Below are positions 48,427 to 57,074 of a stretch of 64,000 nucleotides of DNA, piece by piece (the first letter of the stretch is position 1; every line of letters starts with the position of its first letter). The notes under the pieces were generated by a model. It did not search any database and was not told the origin of the DNA. It worked only from the letters and a program-made list of their open reading frames with translations. The position numbers were made by a program, and so were the translations under genes. Where the stretch lies: NCBI RefSeq assembly GCF_014636315.1, contig NZ_BMED01000003.1:248001-312000 (forward strand). Direction: 5' to 3'. The DNA comes from Parundibacterium terreum (GTDB taxonomy: Bacteria; Pseudomonadota; Gammaproteobacteria; Burkholderiales; Burkholderiaceae_D).

Positions 48427-49404
48427 TTAGCGTGACTTGACGAAAGGTATGCCGATTGCCTTGGGCGCCACCGACTTGGCCATGAAACCTGCCAGCACGA
48501 TGACTGTGACAACATAAGGAATCATCTGTATCAGCGAGCCGGGGATCTTGCCTATGCCGGGCAATTCTACGCCTTCCATCTGGATTTGCAGCGCAGCGAA
48601 AAAACCGAACATCAGGCAGCCCATGGCGGTGTACAGCGGGCGCCAGTTGCCGAATACCAGCGCGGTCAAGGCCAGGAAGCCGTTACCGGCCGACATGTCG
48701 CGCAGGAAGAAGCCGCTTTGCACAATGGCCAGGTAGGCGCCGGAGAAAGAGCACAGTACGCCGGCGCACATCATTGCCAGGAAGCGGGTGCGCTCCACAT
48801 GGATACCGGCGGCATCGGCCGCGTGCGGGTTTTCACCCACTGCGCGCAGGCGCAGGCCGAAGCGGCTATGGTAGATGGTCCAGTGCACAACCGGGATCAG
48901 CGCAAATGCCAGATAGACCAGCGCGGTGTGGCCGCCTATCAGCTTGCCGTAAAACCAGCCCAGGAAAGGAATATTGGCCACTGCATCCGTACCCGGCAAG
49001 ATGATGTCGAACAGGCGCGCCTGGCCCAGGTCCGGCGTACGTCCGCCCTGGCCGAAAAAGAATTGCGCCAGCACAAAAGACAGGCCGCTGACGGCAATAT
49101 TGATGGCGATACCGGCAACCAGCTGATTGCCACGTTGCGTGATGCTGACATAACCCTGCAGCAAGGCGATCACCAGGGAGATGCCTATGCCCGCGGCGAT
49201 GCCCAGCCAGGGGTTTTGGGTTACATACGCGACCGACGCGGAAACGAAGGCGCTGGCCAGCATCTTGCCTTCCAGTGCGAGATCGATCACGCCGCTGCGT
49301 TCTGCAAACAGGCCGGCCATCGCGGCGAATATCAGTACCGGCGCATTGCGTATGGTGGAAACCAGGATGCTGGCTAGATGAAAGTCTTCAAACATGGCTG
49401 TCAC
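48427..49404 (-). CDS. Nucleoside ABC importer permease 2
   Basis: 325 aa, about eight to ten membrane helices; BmpA-associated branched-chain/ribose-type permease fold (FAAMAGLFAERSGVIDLALEGKML near the start, NPHAADAAGIHVERTRFLAMM coupling loop). Pairs with the next permease. Starts with GTG 49404 overlapping the TGA of that gene (GTGA); an ATG three codons in is an alternative. Confidence 0.9.
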   Translation of the reverse strand: MTAMFEDFHLASILVSTIRNAPVLIFAAMAGLFAERSGVIDLALEGKMLASAFVSASVAYVTQNPWLGIAAGIGISLVIALLQGYVSITQRGNQLVAGIAINIAVSGLSFVLAQFFFGQGGRTPDLGQARLFDIILPGTDAVANIPFLGWFYGKLIGGHTALVYLAFALIPVVHWTIYHSRFGLRLRAVGENPHAADAAGIHVERTRFLAMMCAGVLCSFSGAYLAIVQSGFFLRDMSAGNGFLALTALVFGNWRPLYTAMGCLMFGFFAALQIQMEGVELPGIGKIPGSLIQMIPYVVTVIVLAGFMAKSVAPKAIGIPFVKSR

Positions 49405-50492
49405 TTGGAACGTGAGGGTAAGCGTTTAATCAGGGCCACGATGGCCGGCGCATAGAAGTTTTCCATGGCGCCGCAAAACAGGATGATCAGGCCCTGGATG
49501 AAAATAAAGGTTTCAGGCGGAATGTTCGATTTTTCCAGCGACAGGTCGAAGCCACCCTGTATCAGCGCGCCGAACAAAATAGATGACAGCAGGATGCCGA
49601 CCGGATGCTGCCTGCCCATCAGCGCAATCGCAATCCCGATGAAGCCGGCGCCAGCCGGGAAGTTCAGCGCCAGGTAATGGGTAGAGCCCATCAATGCGTT
49701 GACCGAACCTAGGCCCGCCAGCGCGCCGGAAATCAGCATTGCGACGATGATCATCTTGGTAATGGAAACGCCTGCATAGTGCGCAGCGTGCTTGTTCAGG
49801 CCGGTAGCGCGCAACTGGTAGCCCCAGGAAGAGCGCCATACGGCGACGCCGTAGATCACCAGCGCCAGCAGGGCCAGCAGGAAGCTGATATTCAGCGGCG
49901 TGTCGCCAAGGATAGGGAACCAGGAGCTGATCTTGGGCAGCCATGCGGTTTCTGCAAACAGGCGGCTGGCCGGATTTTGCTGACCCGCAGGAATCAGATA
50001 GGTAACGATGATGAAGTTCATCAGGCTGGCAGCGATGAAGTTGAACATGATCGTCGTCACGACGATATGGCTGCCGCGTTTGGCTTGCAGGTAAGCCGGC
50101 AACCATGCCCATGCTGCGCCGAACAAGGCGCTGCCCAGCATCGCCAGCGGGATCAGGGCCCAGGCCGGCAGGCTGGAATCCAGCCACAGGATGACCATGG
50201 TCAAGCCCAGGCCGCCCAGATACATCTGGCCTTCGGAACCGATATTGAACAGGCCGGCTTGCATGGCGATCGATACCGACAGGCCGGTGAAGATAAAGGT
50301 GCTGGCGTAAAACAGCGTATAACCTAGTCCTTCCGGGTTCATCACGGCGCTATTGACCAGGATGCCCAGCGATTCCAGCGGATTTTCACCCAGCAGGTAG
50401 ATCACCAGTGCCGCCACCAGCAGGGCGGACAGCAGGTTCAGTACCGGCAAGACTACAGCGGTGGCCCAGCGCGGGAGATCGTTCGTACTCAT
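49401..50492 (-). CDS. Nucleoside ABC importer permease 1
   Basis: 363 aa, about ten membrane helices, same family (FTGLSVSIAMQAGLFNIGSEGQMYLGG; coupling loop RATGLNKHAAHYAGVSITKM). ATG 50492 overlaps the ATPase stop by 4 bp. Resembles permeases of BmpA/Med-type purine and pyrimidine nucleoside importers such as YufP/NupP. Confidence 0.9.
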   Translation of the reverse strand: MSTNDLPRWATAVVLPVLNLLSALLVAALVIYLLGENPLESLGILVNSAVMNPEGLGYTLFYASTFIFTGLSVSIAMQAGLFNIGSEGQMYLGGLGLTMVILWLDSSLPAWALIPLAMLGSALFGAAWAWLPAYLQAKRGSHIVVTTIMFNFIAASLMNFIIVTYLIPAGQQNPASRLFAETAWLPKISSWFPILGDTPLNISFLLALLALVIYGVAVWRSSWGYQLRATGLNKHAAHYAGVSITKMIIVAMLISGALAGLGSVNALMGSTHYLALNFPAGAGFIGIAIALMGRQHPVGILLSSILFGALIQGGFDLSLEKSNIPPETFIFIQGLIILFCGAMENFYAPAIVALIKRLPSRSK

Positions 50493-52015
50493 TTATTCAG
50501 GCCCCCCATCATCAAGCCTATTTTGGTTGTATCAAATTCATTGGCGGCCAGCTCGCCGGTAATGCGTCCACCGCACATGACCAGGATGCGGTCGGCGAGG
50601 GATTTCACTTCTTCCAGTTCCACCGATACCAGCAGGATGGCTACGCCAGAGTCGCGCATCTTCAGCAACTGCGCGTGTATGCTTTCTATCGTGCCTATGT
50701 CCACGCCGCGGGTAGGCTGGCCAACCAGCATCAGCTTCGGCGCGGCTTCCATTTCGCGCGCGATGACCACTTTTTGCTGGTTGCCACCGGACAGCAGGGC
50801 GATGCGCAAGCCGGGGTTGGCCGGGCGCACGTCAAACATCTTCAGCAGGTCAGCGCAGCGGCGCATCACCGATTTGAAATCGATCAGGCCGAAACCCTTG
50901 CTGGCCTTGCGCTGGTAGCCCAGCATCAGATTCATCATCACCGAAAAGTCCTTGACGACGCCGTCGCGCAAGCGGTCTTCCGGTATATGCGAAATGCCGA
51001 GCTGGCGGAATTCCGCAGGCAGGCCGTCGGCATCGCGGCGGCGGCCAAACGGCAGCAGCTTGTCGAGGAAACTGATCTTGCCCTTGCTGGGCAGGCGCAT
51101 GCCGCTCAGCACTTCCAGCAATTCAGTCTGGCCGTTGCCGGAGACCCCGGCGATCGCGACGATTTCACCGGCACGGATATTAAAATTGATATTGTCCAGC
51201 AGCGTCACGTTCTGGCCGTTCTGCAGGTTCAGGCCTTCCACGGTCAGCACGGTGGCGCCCGGGTTGTAGGGCGCGCGCGGCAACTGGGTTTCTATAGGAC
51301 GGCCGACCATCATATTGGCCAGCTCTTCCTTATTGGTATTGGCTGTCTGCACCGCACCGACCACGCGTCCGGCGCGCATCACCGTCACGTTGTCCGTGAT
51401 GGCCAGGATTTCCTGTAGCTTGTGCGTGATCAATACGATGGTCTTGCCCTGCTGCTTGAACAGGCGCAACACTTCAAACAGCGATTCGGTTTCCTGTACC
51501 GTCAGCACCGCGGTGGGCTCATCCAGGATCAGGATGTTGGCGCTGCGATAAATCTGCTTCAGGATTTCCACCCTTTGCTGCGCGCCGACCGACAAGTCCT
51601 GTATGGTTGCCAGCGGATCGATATCCAGCGAATAGCGCTGGCAGATTTCCCTCAGCTTGGCTTCCACGTCCTTGCGATGGGCCTTCAGGCGCACACCGCC
51701 TTCAGAACCAAGCATGACGTTGTCCAGCACCGTCATGTTTTCCACCAGCATGAAATGCTGGTGCACCATACCTATGCCCAGGCGTATCGCTTCCTGGCTG
51801 CTGCGGATGTGGCGCTCTTCGCCATTCAGCAGTATCTGCCCACTGTCGGACTTGTAATAGCCATACAGAATGCTCATCAGCGTTGACTTGCCTGCACCGT
51901 TCTCGCCGATCACGCCATGTATCGATCCCTGCGCGATGGAAAAACTCACATCGGCATTCGCTTGCACTGCTCCGAAGCGTTTGGAAATATGTCGAAATTC
52001 TACTGCTGGCTGCAT
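50489..52015 (-). CDS. Nucleoside ABC importer ATPase (double domain)
   Basis: 508 aa with two fused ABC domains. The first has Walker A GENGAGKST, signature LSVGAQQRVEILKQIYR and Walker B ILILDEPTAVLT. The second has GVSGNGQTELLEVL in place of a classical Walker A and LSGGNQQKVVIAREM with LMLVGQPTRGVD, the usual degenerate second half of sugar/nucleoside importers of the RbsA type. ATG 52015 is used; GTG 52024 is in frame. Confidence 0.93.
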   Translation of the reverse strand: MQPAVEFRHISKRFGAVQANADVSFSIAQGSIHGVIGENGAGKSTLMSILYGYYKSDSGQILLNGEERHIRSSQEAIRLGIGMVHQHFMLVENMTVLDNVMLGSEGGVRLKAHRKDVEAKLREICQRYSLDIDPLATIQDLSVGAQQRVEILKQIYRSANILILDEPTAVLTVQETESLFEVLRLFKQQGKTIVLITHKLQEILAITDNVTVMRAGRVVGAVQTANTNKEELANMMVGRPIETQLPRAPYNPGATVLTVEGLNLQNGQNVTLLDNINFNIRAGEIVAIAGVSGNGQTELLEVLSGMRLPSKGKISFLDKLLPFGRRRDADGLPAEFRQLGISHIPEDRLRDGVVKDFSVMMNLMLGYQRKASKGFGLIDFKSVMRRCADLLKMFDVRPANPGLRIALLSGGNQQKVVIAREMEAAPKLMLVGQPTRGVDIGTIESIHAQLLKMRDSGVAILLVSVELEEVKSLADRILVMCGGRITGELAANEFDTTKIGLMMGGLNK

Positions 52016-52109
52016 GCTGATCACTAAGTAGGTTCAGGGAGGGGCATGGATGCGGCAAAAGCTCTGGGTTCTTGCCGCATATCCTCGGTCGGGTCGCTGG
52101 TTTGCTAAA

Positions 52110-53126
52110 TCAGATAGGGCATTTATTGTTTTCGCGGTAGTCAACTACTTTGACCTTGCCGCTGACGATGTCCTGCTTGGCTGCGTTGATGCGTTTTTCC
52201 ATGTCGGCGCTGATCAGGCTGCGGTTATCCTTGTCCAGTGCCCAGTCCACGCCGCCTTCTTTCAGGCCCTTGTTGGTGACGCCGGCTTGCCAAGTACCGT
52301 TTTTGACTTGCATGAAGCTGTCATACACGGCATTGTCCACACGCTTCATCATCGAAGTCAGCATCGTGCCCGGATGCAGGTAGTTCTGGTTGGAATCGAC
52401 GCCGATGGCCAGCTTGCCTTTTTCCTTGGCTGCCTGCAGCGTGCCCATGCCGCTACCGCCGGCGGCTGCGAATACCACGTCCACACCGCGTTCAAACTGC
52501 GCGCGCGCCAGTTCGCTGCCCTTGGCCGGATCGTTCCATGCAGTTGGCGTTGTGCCCACCATGTTCTGGGTCACGTCGATTTTTGCATCCACCGATTTCG
52601 CGCCTTGCGCATAGCCGCAGGCGAACGAACGTATCAGCGGGATATCCATGCCGCCGACAAAGCCGACTTTCTTGGTCTTGCTGGCCAGCGCTGCCGCCAC
52701 GCCTACCAGGTAGGAGCCTTCCTGCTCCTTGAACAGCACCGAGTTGACGTTGGGGCCTGCAGCCACGCTGTCAATGACGACAAATTTCACTTTTGGAAAT
52801 TCTTTGGCGACTGTCTGTACAGCCTGGCCTTGTGCAAAGCCGATGGCGGCGATCAGATCCATGTTCTTGCGGGCCAGGTTGCGCAATACCTGCTCGGTCT
52901 GGGTATCGCTGCTGACCTGTACTTCCAGGAAGTTGATCTTGGTTTCCTGCTTGAAGCGGCTTGCGCCTTCGGAAGCGGACTGATTGAACGATTTGTCGAA
53001 CTTGCCGCCCGCATCGTAGACCACCGCCAGTTTAGGATCGGCTGCGTACGCATTGACTACGGCGCCGGCACTGAACAGGGCCGCAACGGCGAAGCAAAGG
53101 CGATTGAGTTTTACGTTCAAATTCAT
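52110..53126 (-). CDS. Nucleoside-binding protein, BmpA/Med family
   Basis: 338 aa. Signal peptide through about residue 28 (AVVNAYA|ADPK). Family motifs: YDAGGKFDKSFNQSASEG, IAAIGFAQGQAVQTVA, VGFVGGMDIPLIRSFACGY and DVVFAAAGGSGMGT. Periplasmic partner of the ATPase and permeases 86 bp downstream. AGGA lies 7-8 nt before ATG 53126. BMP-family importers carry purine or pyrimidine nucleosides. Confidence 0.93.
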   Translation of the reverse strand: MNLNVKLNRLCFAVAALFSAGAVVNAYAADPKLAVVYDAGGKFDKSFNQSASEGASRFKQETKINFLEVQVSSDTQTEQVLRNLARKNMDLIAAIGFAQGQAVQTVAKEFPKVKFVVIDSVAAGPNVNSVLFKEQEGSYLVGVAAALASKTKKVGFVGGMDIPLIRSFACGYAQGAKSVDAKIDVTQNMVGTTPTAWNDPAKGSELARAQFERGVDVVFAAAGGSGMGTLQAAKEKGKLAIGVDSNQNYLHPGTMLTSMMKRVDNAVYDSFMQVKNGTWQAGVTNKGLKEGGVDWALDKDNRSLISADMEKRINAAKQDIVSGKVKVVDYRENNKCPI

Positions 53127-53608
53127 TTGTAATCCTAATCTCGATAAAGGTTATTGAGAGATTGCGGCACCGGATGATATCCGTCCGCGCGATATTGCCT
53201 AAAGATTGCTTAAAATTTCCCGAACCACTGAAATTCCGCCCAGTGCTTTCACAGCAAAATGGACGCCTTCAGCAAGCTAGCACGAAGTCTGCCAGAAAAG
53301 CACGGCGGCGCGACTTTGTTTATCATTTTTCAAGTAAAGGCAGTCAATTTCTGATTACTTCGTCCTGCCCGCTTCGTCGAATTGTTTCAGGTCCGCAGGC
53401 TGCCGACGTCTTGCAAATGGGGCAATAGCGGCTTGCTGAAACGCTAATCAAGACTAAAGCAGCCTACTTGCAATCCCATCAAGCCTGCGCAATCAGGCTG
53501 CATGCTTGCGGAACGCATTATAAAAGATTGCAGCCAGCGACGTAGTGCGAGCTTCCATATACGTAGTGCCGGCTTCCACACAGGCTTTCCTTGCCTTCGG
53601 GCCCAGGC
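53127..53608 (-). other. rbsK-bmpA spacer with promoter candidates
   Basis: No real gene. On the minus strand a sigma-54-like element lies at 53279-53294. Near the rbsK end an 18-bp sequence, ACGTAGTGC..GCTTCCA, occurs twice 21 bp apart (53540-53557 and 53561-53578, two mismatches). Confidence 0.5.
53279..53294 (-). promoter_or_regulatory. Sigma-54-like promoter of the nucleoside operon
   Basis: On the minus strand TGGCAGACTTCGTGCT keeps GG-N10-GC with two mismatches to TGGCAC-N5-TTGCT. Predicted start near 53268, about 140 nt before bmpA. Confidence 0.35.
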
Positions 53609-54538
53609 CTAGACAGCCGCCCGGCTTTGCATGAACTGCTCCACCTCGCTGCGTTGCGGAATAGAAGTCTGGGCTCCCAGCTTGGTCACCGTCAGGGCTG
53701 CGGTATATTGCGCTTCCATGCTGGCGGTGCGGATATCCAGTCCCTTGGCGATGCCGACCGCAAATGCGCCGACAAAGGTATCGCCTGCGGCGGTGGTATC
53801 CACGACATCAACCTTGATAGCGGCGATGAACTGGCTGCCGCCTTGTTCCGTGATGCACACGCCATGCTCGCCCATGGTCAGCAATACGACGGCGACGCCG
53901 CGTTGCAGCAGTTGCTCCGAGGCGCGCTGTGCGCTTTCCTGATTGCTGACCTGGATACCGCTTAATTGGGATGCCTCGGTTTCATTGACGACCAAATAGT
54001 CCACCTGCTTCAGCAAATCATCGCTAAGCGCCTGTACTGGCGCAGGATTCAGGATGACTTTGACGCCATGCTGCTTTGCCAATTGGATGGCACGGGTGAC
54101 GGTAGAAAGAGGAGTTTCCAGCTGGCACACCAGCAGTTGTGCGGAGGAGATGGCGGGCAATGCCGCTTCTACGTCTTCCGCCGACAGCGATGCATTGGCG
54201 CCGGCGGCCAGCACGATGCTGTTGTCGCCCTGGTCGGTCACGATGATGCCGGCTACACCGGTGGCGGTATCCACTACTGCAGACAGGTTGCTGACGTCGA
54301 TGCCGTCATTTGCCAGGCAGCGCAAAGAGTATTGGCCGAAGCCGTCATCGCCTACGCGGCCGATAAAGGCTACATCGGCTCCCTGGCGCGCAGCGGCAAC
54401 AGCCTGGTTGGCACCCTTGCCGCCGGGAATTTGCCGGAATTCATGACCGCTTAAAGTCTCACCTAGGGCTGGCATGCGCGGTGTACGAAACACCAGATCC
54501 ATGTTGACGCTACCAACAACAGCGATGCGTGGCTTCAT
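53609..54538 (-). CDS. rbsK: Ribokinase
   Basis: 309 aa PfkB-family kinase forming ribose 5-phosphate. N-terminal VVGSVNMDLVFRTPRMPALGETLSG and GGKGANQAVAAARQGA bind the sugar; VVDTTAAGDTFVGAFAVG holds the anion hole and catalytic Asp. It disposes of ribose freed by the nucleoside hydrolase. Divergent from psuK across a 408-bp spacer that has a LacI-type operator; may be co-transcribed with the importer genes downstream. Confidence 0.93.
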   Translation of the reverse strand: MKPRIAVVGSVNMDLVFRTPRMPALGETLSGHEFRQIPGGKGANQAVAAARQGADVAFIGRVGDDGFGQYSLRCLANDGIDVSNLSAVVDTATGVAGIIVTDQGDNSIVLAAGANASLSAEDVEAALPAISSAQLLVCQLETPLSTVTRAIQLAKQHGVKVILNPAPVQALSDDLLKQVDYLVVNETEASQLSGIQVSNQESAQRASEQLLQRGVAVVLLTMGEHGVCITEQGGSQFIAAIKVDVVDTTAAGDTFVGAFAVGIAKGLDIRTASMEAQYTAALTVTKLGAQTSIPQRSEVEQFMQSRAAV

Positions 54539-54946
54539 TTAAGTTCTCGCAAAAAGGCAAAGCCAGAGGACTGGCCAAAAAACGGGTAAAGATCAAGCAA
54601 GATCAGCGAAAGTTCATGCTGTTTTCAGCGAAGAACGGGATTTCGCATTGCTGCTAAAAGACAAAAAAATAGGCCGCGCAATCGTTTGCGTAGCCGATTC
54701 TCTATTTAACTATGGCGCGGCAAAGCAAGTCAAGAATTAATTCCTCAGGTTTTACTTTTTAGACGCATTCCCCAAAACAATTAGGCATCCTGCATTATTT
54801 TGGTGAGGGAAAATAACTTAGCCCATTCATCAATAAACAAATGTCGTGCGTGATAAACTAATGTTTTATTTGGCTGTTTGAGTCGCGACAACCGCGAATT
54901 CCTACTCTCTTTTTTTCCACTTTCTTCTTCGATAAGACCCTGCACC
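54539..54946. other. rbsK-psuK divergent control region
   Basis: No gene seen. Contains the LacI-type palindrome at 54677-54690 and a GCCAG/CTGGC hairpin near 54563. No clear -35/-10 pair was found. Confidence 0.5.
54677..54690. promoter_or_regulatory. LacI/RbsR-type operator
   Basis: CGCAATCGTTTGCG, a palindrome broken only at one symmetric pair, with the AANCGNTT core usual for LacI-family sites. It lies between divergent rbsK and psuK. The RbsR-like protein at 30385-31392 is the only LacI regulator in the window. Confidence 0.5.
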
Positions 54947-56053
54947 GTGACGGATGTTTCAAAAAAAGACCAGCTATTCCAGTTGATACAGGCCAACCCT
55001 TTCATATCGCAACAAGAGCTGGCCGGACAGCTGCAATTGTCGCGTTCAGCGGTGGCCGGCTATATTGCGGGCCTGATACGCGAGCGCAGGATACTTGGGC
55101 GCGCCTATGTGCTGCCGGGTGAAAATCCTGTTGTCTGTATAGGCGGTGCCAATATGGACCGCAAGGTACGTACGCTGGGGGCTTTGCAGATGGGCACCTC
55201 CAATCCCGTTTCTCAGCATGAGAGCCTGGGCGGGGTAGCGCGCAATATTGCAGAAAACCTGGCGCGGCTTGGCGCACCGGTCAGCCTGCTGACGGCACTG
55301 GGCGACGACGCTGCGGCGCAGGCCATGCTGGCGCAGGCAGAGTCAGTGGGAATGGACATGCGCGGCAGCCTGCAACTGGCGGGTAGTGCCAGCGGCAGTT
55401 ATACAGCAGTGCTGGATGATCTTGGAGAGATGGTATTGGCCCTGTCTCATATGCAACTGTGTGATGAGCTGACGCCGCAGTTCCTGGCATCGCGGCAGCC
55501 GCAGCGCGCCGCAGCTGCCATGACCATTGCCGACCTGAACTTGCCTGAAGCCAGTATCCGGCTCTTGCTGCAGGATGCTGCACGCGATGCCGTCCCGCTG
55601 GTATTGGTGGCGGTATCGCAACCGAAGATGGCGCGCCTGCCGGCAGACCTGCATGGCCTGCGTCTGCTGATCCTGAACCAGGGCGAGCTGGAGGCGCGCG
55701 TCGGCAAGACATTAGAAAATGAAGAGCAGATCGCCGAAGCTTGCCGTGTGGTGCAGCAGCAGGGCGCGCAAGACCTGATCGTTACTTTTGGCGGCGACGG
55801 CGTGCTGTATACGTCGCCAAATACGTCGCCGCTCGGCGTGCAGAGGCTGGCGGCGCCCAAGGTCGCTGTTGTTGACGTGACCGGTGCCGGCGATGCATTT
55901 TCTGCCGCCGTATGCTGGTCGCTGAGCCGCGAGCCAGGTGACCTGGCGCTGGCTTGCCGGCACGGGCTGACGCTGGCTGCAATGACAATACAAAGCGCTG
56001 CAACCGTGTGCACGGATCTGACGCCGGCCAGCCTGGCTGAATTATTGGCGTAG
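54947..56053 (+). CDS. psuK: Pseudouridine kinase with N-terminal helix-turn-helix
   Basis: 368 aa. Residues about 4-60 form a winged helix-turn-helix (KDQLFQLIQANPFISQQELAGQLQLSRSAVAGYIAGLIRERRI), and the rest is a PfkB kinase with GGVARNIAENLARLG and VVDVTGAGDAFSAAV. Same layout as E. coli YeiI. Next to psuG, it should phosphorylate pseudouridine at 5'. GTG 54947 is chosen so the protein begins just before the DNA-binding domain; a longer frame from 54878 lacks support. The fused DNA-binding domain may make it its own regulator. Confidence 0.85.
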   Translation: MTDVSKKDQLFQLIQANPFISQQELAGQLQLSRSAVAGYIAGLIRERRILGRAYVLPGENPVVCIGGANMDRKVRTLGALQMGTSNPVSQHESLGGVARNIAENLARLGAPVSLLTALGDDAAAQAMLAQAESVGMDMRGSLQLAGSASGSYTAVLDDLGEMVLALSHMQLCDELTPQFLASRQPQRAAAAMTIADLNLPEASIRLLLQDAARDAVPLVLVAVSQPKMARLPADLHGLRLLILNQGELEARVGKTLENEEQIAEACRVVQQQGAQDLIVTFGGDGVLYTSPNTSPLGVQRLAAPKVAVVDVTGAGDAFSAAVCWSLSREPGDLALACRHGLTLAAMTIQSAATVCTDLTPASLAELLA

Positions 56054-56097
56054 TTACCAAGATTTGAAAATTGTTTGAACGTATAGAGGAATAGAAA

Positions 56098-57006
56098 ATG
56101 CAGAATTACCTGGTGTATTCGGAAGAAGTATTGCAGGCGCGTGCTGCCGGCAAGCCTGTTGTGGCGCTGGAGTCCACGATTATTTCGCACGGCATGCCGT
56201 ATCCGCAAAACGTACAGACTGCGCGCGAAGTAGAGCAGATCATACGTGATGCCGGCGCGGTACCGGCGACCATCGCGATCATAGGCGGCAAGATCCGGGT
56301 CGGCCTGTCGCCGGATGAATTGGAGTTGCTGGGGACGACGCCGAATGTGATGAAAGTCAGCCGGCGTGATCTGCCTTATGTGCTGGCGACCGGGCAATTT
56401 GGCGCCACGACGGTAGCGGCAACGATGATCTGCGCCGAGCTGGCGGGCATCAAGGTATTCGTTACCGGCGGCATAGGCGGCGTGCATAGAGGTGCGGAAA
56501 CCAGCTTCGATATCTCGGCCGATTTGCAGGAGCTGGCGCAGACTTCGGTAGCGGTGGTGTGCGCAGGCGCCAAATCGATACTGGATCTGGGGCTGACCCT
56601 AGAATATCTGGAAACCCATGGTGTGCCGGTGGTCAGCGTCGGTCAAAAGCAGTTCCCTGCGTTTTTTACGCGCGATAGCGGCTTTAACGCCGATTTCCAG
56701 TTGGATAGCGCAGCACAGCAGGCAGATTTCATCCGTACCAAATGGCAACTAGGTCTGCGCGGCGGTATCGTGATCGCCAATCCTGTGCCTGAAAGCGACG
56801 CGATGCCGAAGGAAGAGATCGATGCGATCACGCAGCAGGCTTTGCAGGAAGCGGATCAGCAGGGCGTGGCCGGTAAGGCCGTGACGCCTTTCCTGCTGGA
56901 TCGCATCAAGCAGTTAACCGGCGGCCGCAGCCTGGCGACCAATATTGCGCTGGTCAAAAATAATGCGAGGGTGGGAGCGCAGTTGGCGTTGGCTTTGAAA
57001 GTTTGA
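56098..57006 (+). CDS. psuG: Pseudouridine-5'-phosphate glycosidase
   Basis: 302 aa. Breaks the C-C glycosidic bond of pseudouridine 5'-phosphate to uracil and ribose 5-phosphate. K159 (CAGAKSILD) corresponds to the Schiff-base lysine of E. coli PsuG (K166); E25 (ALESTI) to its acid/base glutamate; [19 protein letters not shown] binds phosphate and metal. AGAGGAA precedes ATG 56098, 44 bp after psuK. The uracil formed enters the PreTA route of the same island. Confidence 0.96.
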   Translation: MQNYLVYSEEVLQARAAGKPVVALESTIISHGMPYPQNVQTAREVEQIIRDAGAVPATIAIIGGKIRVGLSPDELELLGTTPNVMKVSRRDLPYVLATGQFGATTVAATMICAELAGIKVFVTGGIGGVHRGAETSFDISADLQELAQTSVAVVCAGAKSILDLGLTLEYLETHGVPVVSVGQKQFPAFFTRDSGFNADFQLDSAAQQADFIRTKWQLGLRGGIVIANPVPESDAMPKEEIDAITQQALQEADQQGVAGKAVTPFLLDRIKQLTGGRSLATNIALVKNNARVGAQLALALKV

Positions 57007-57041
57007 GCGGCGATGGCTGTTCGTTCCTGTAGCGCCAAACC

Positions 57042-57074
57042 GCCTGGATCGCTGTAGGACCGGTCCAGGCTTTT
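57042..57074 (+). terminator. Terminator after psuG
   Basis: GCCTGGA/TCCAGGC, 7-bp perfect arms, 15-nt loop, then TTTT. It overlaps the stop of the converging DUF3426 gene. Confidence 0.65.

Noticed and set aside
53162-53428. 88-codon open frame in the rbsK-bmpA spacer
   Set aside because: No ribosome-binding site, no domain, unusual composition; it overlaps promoter candidates on the other strand.
54781-55005. Short minus-strand open frame across the psuK start
   Set aside because: Overlaps the well-supported psuK gene and has no family resemblance.
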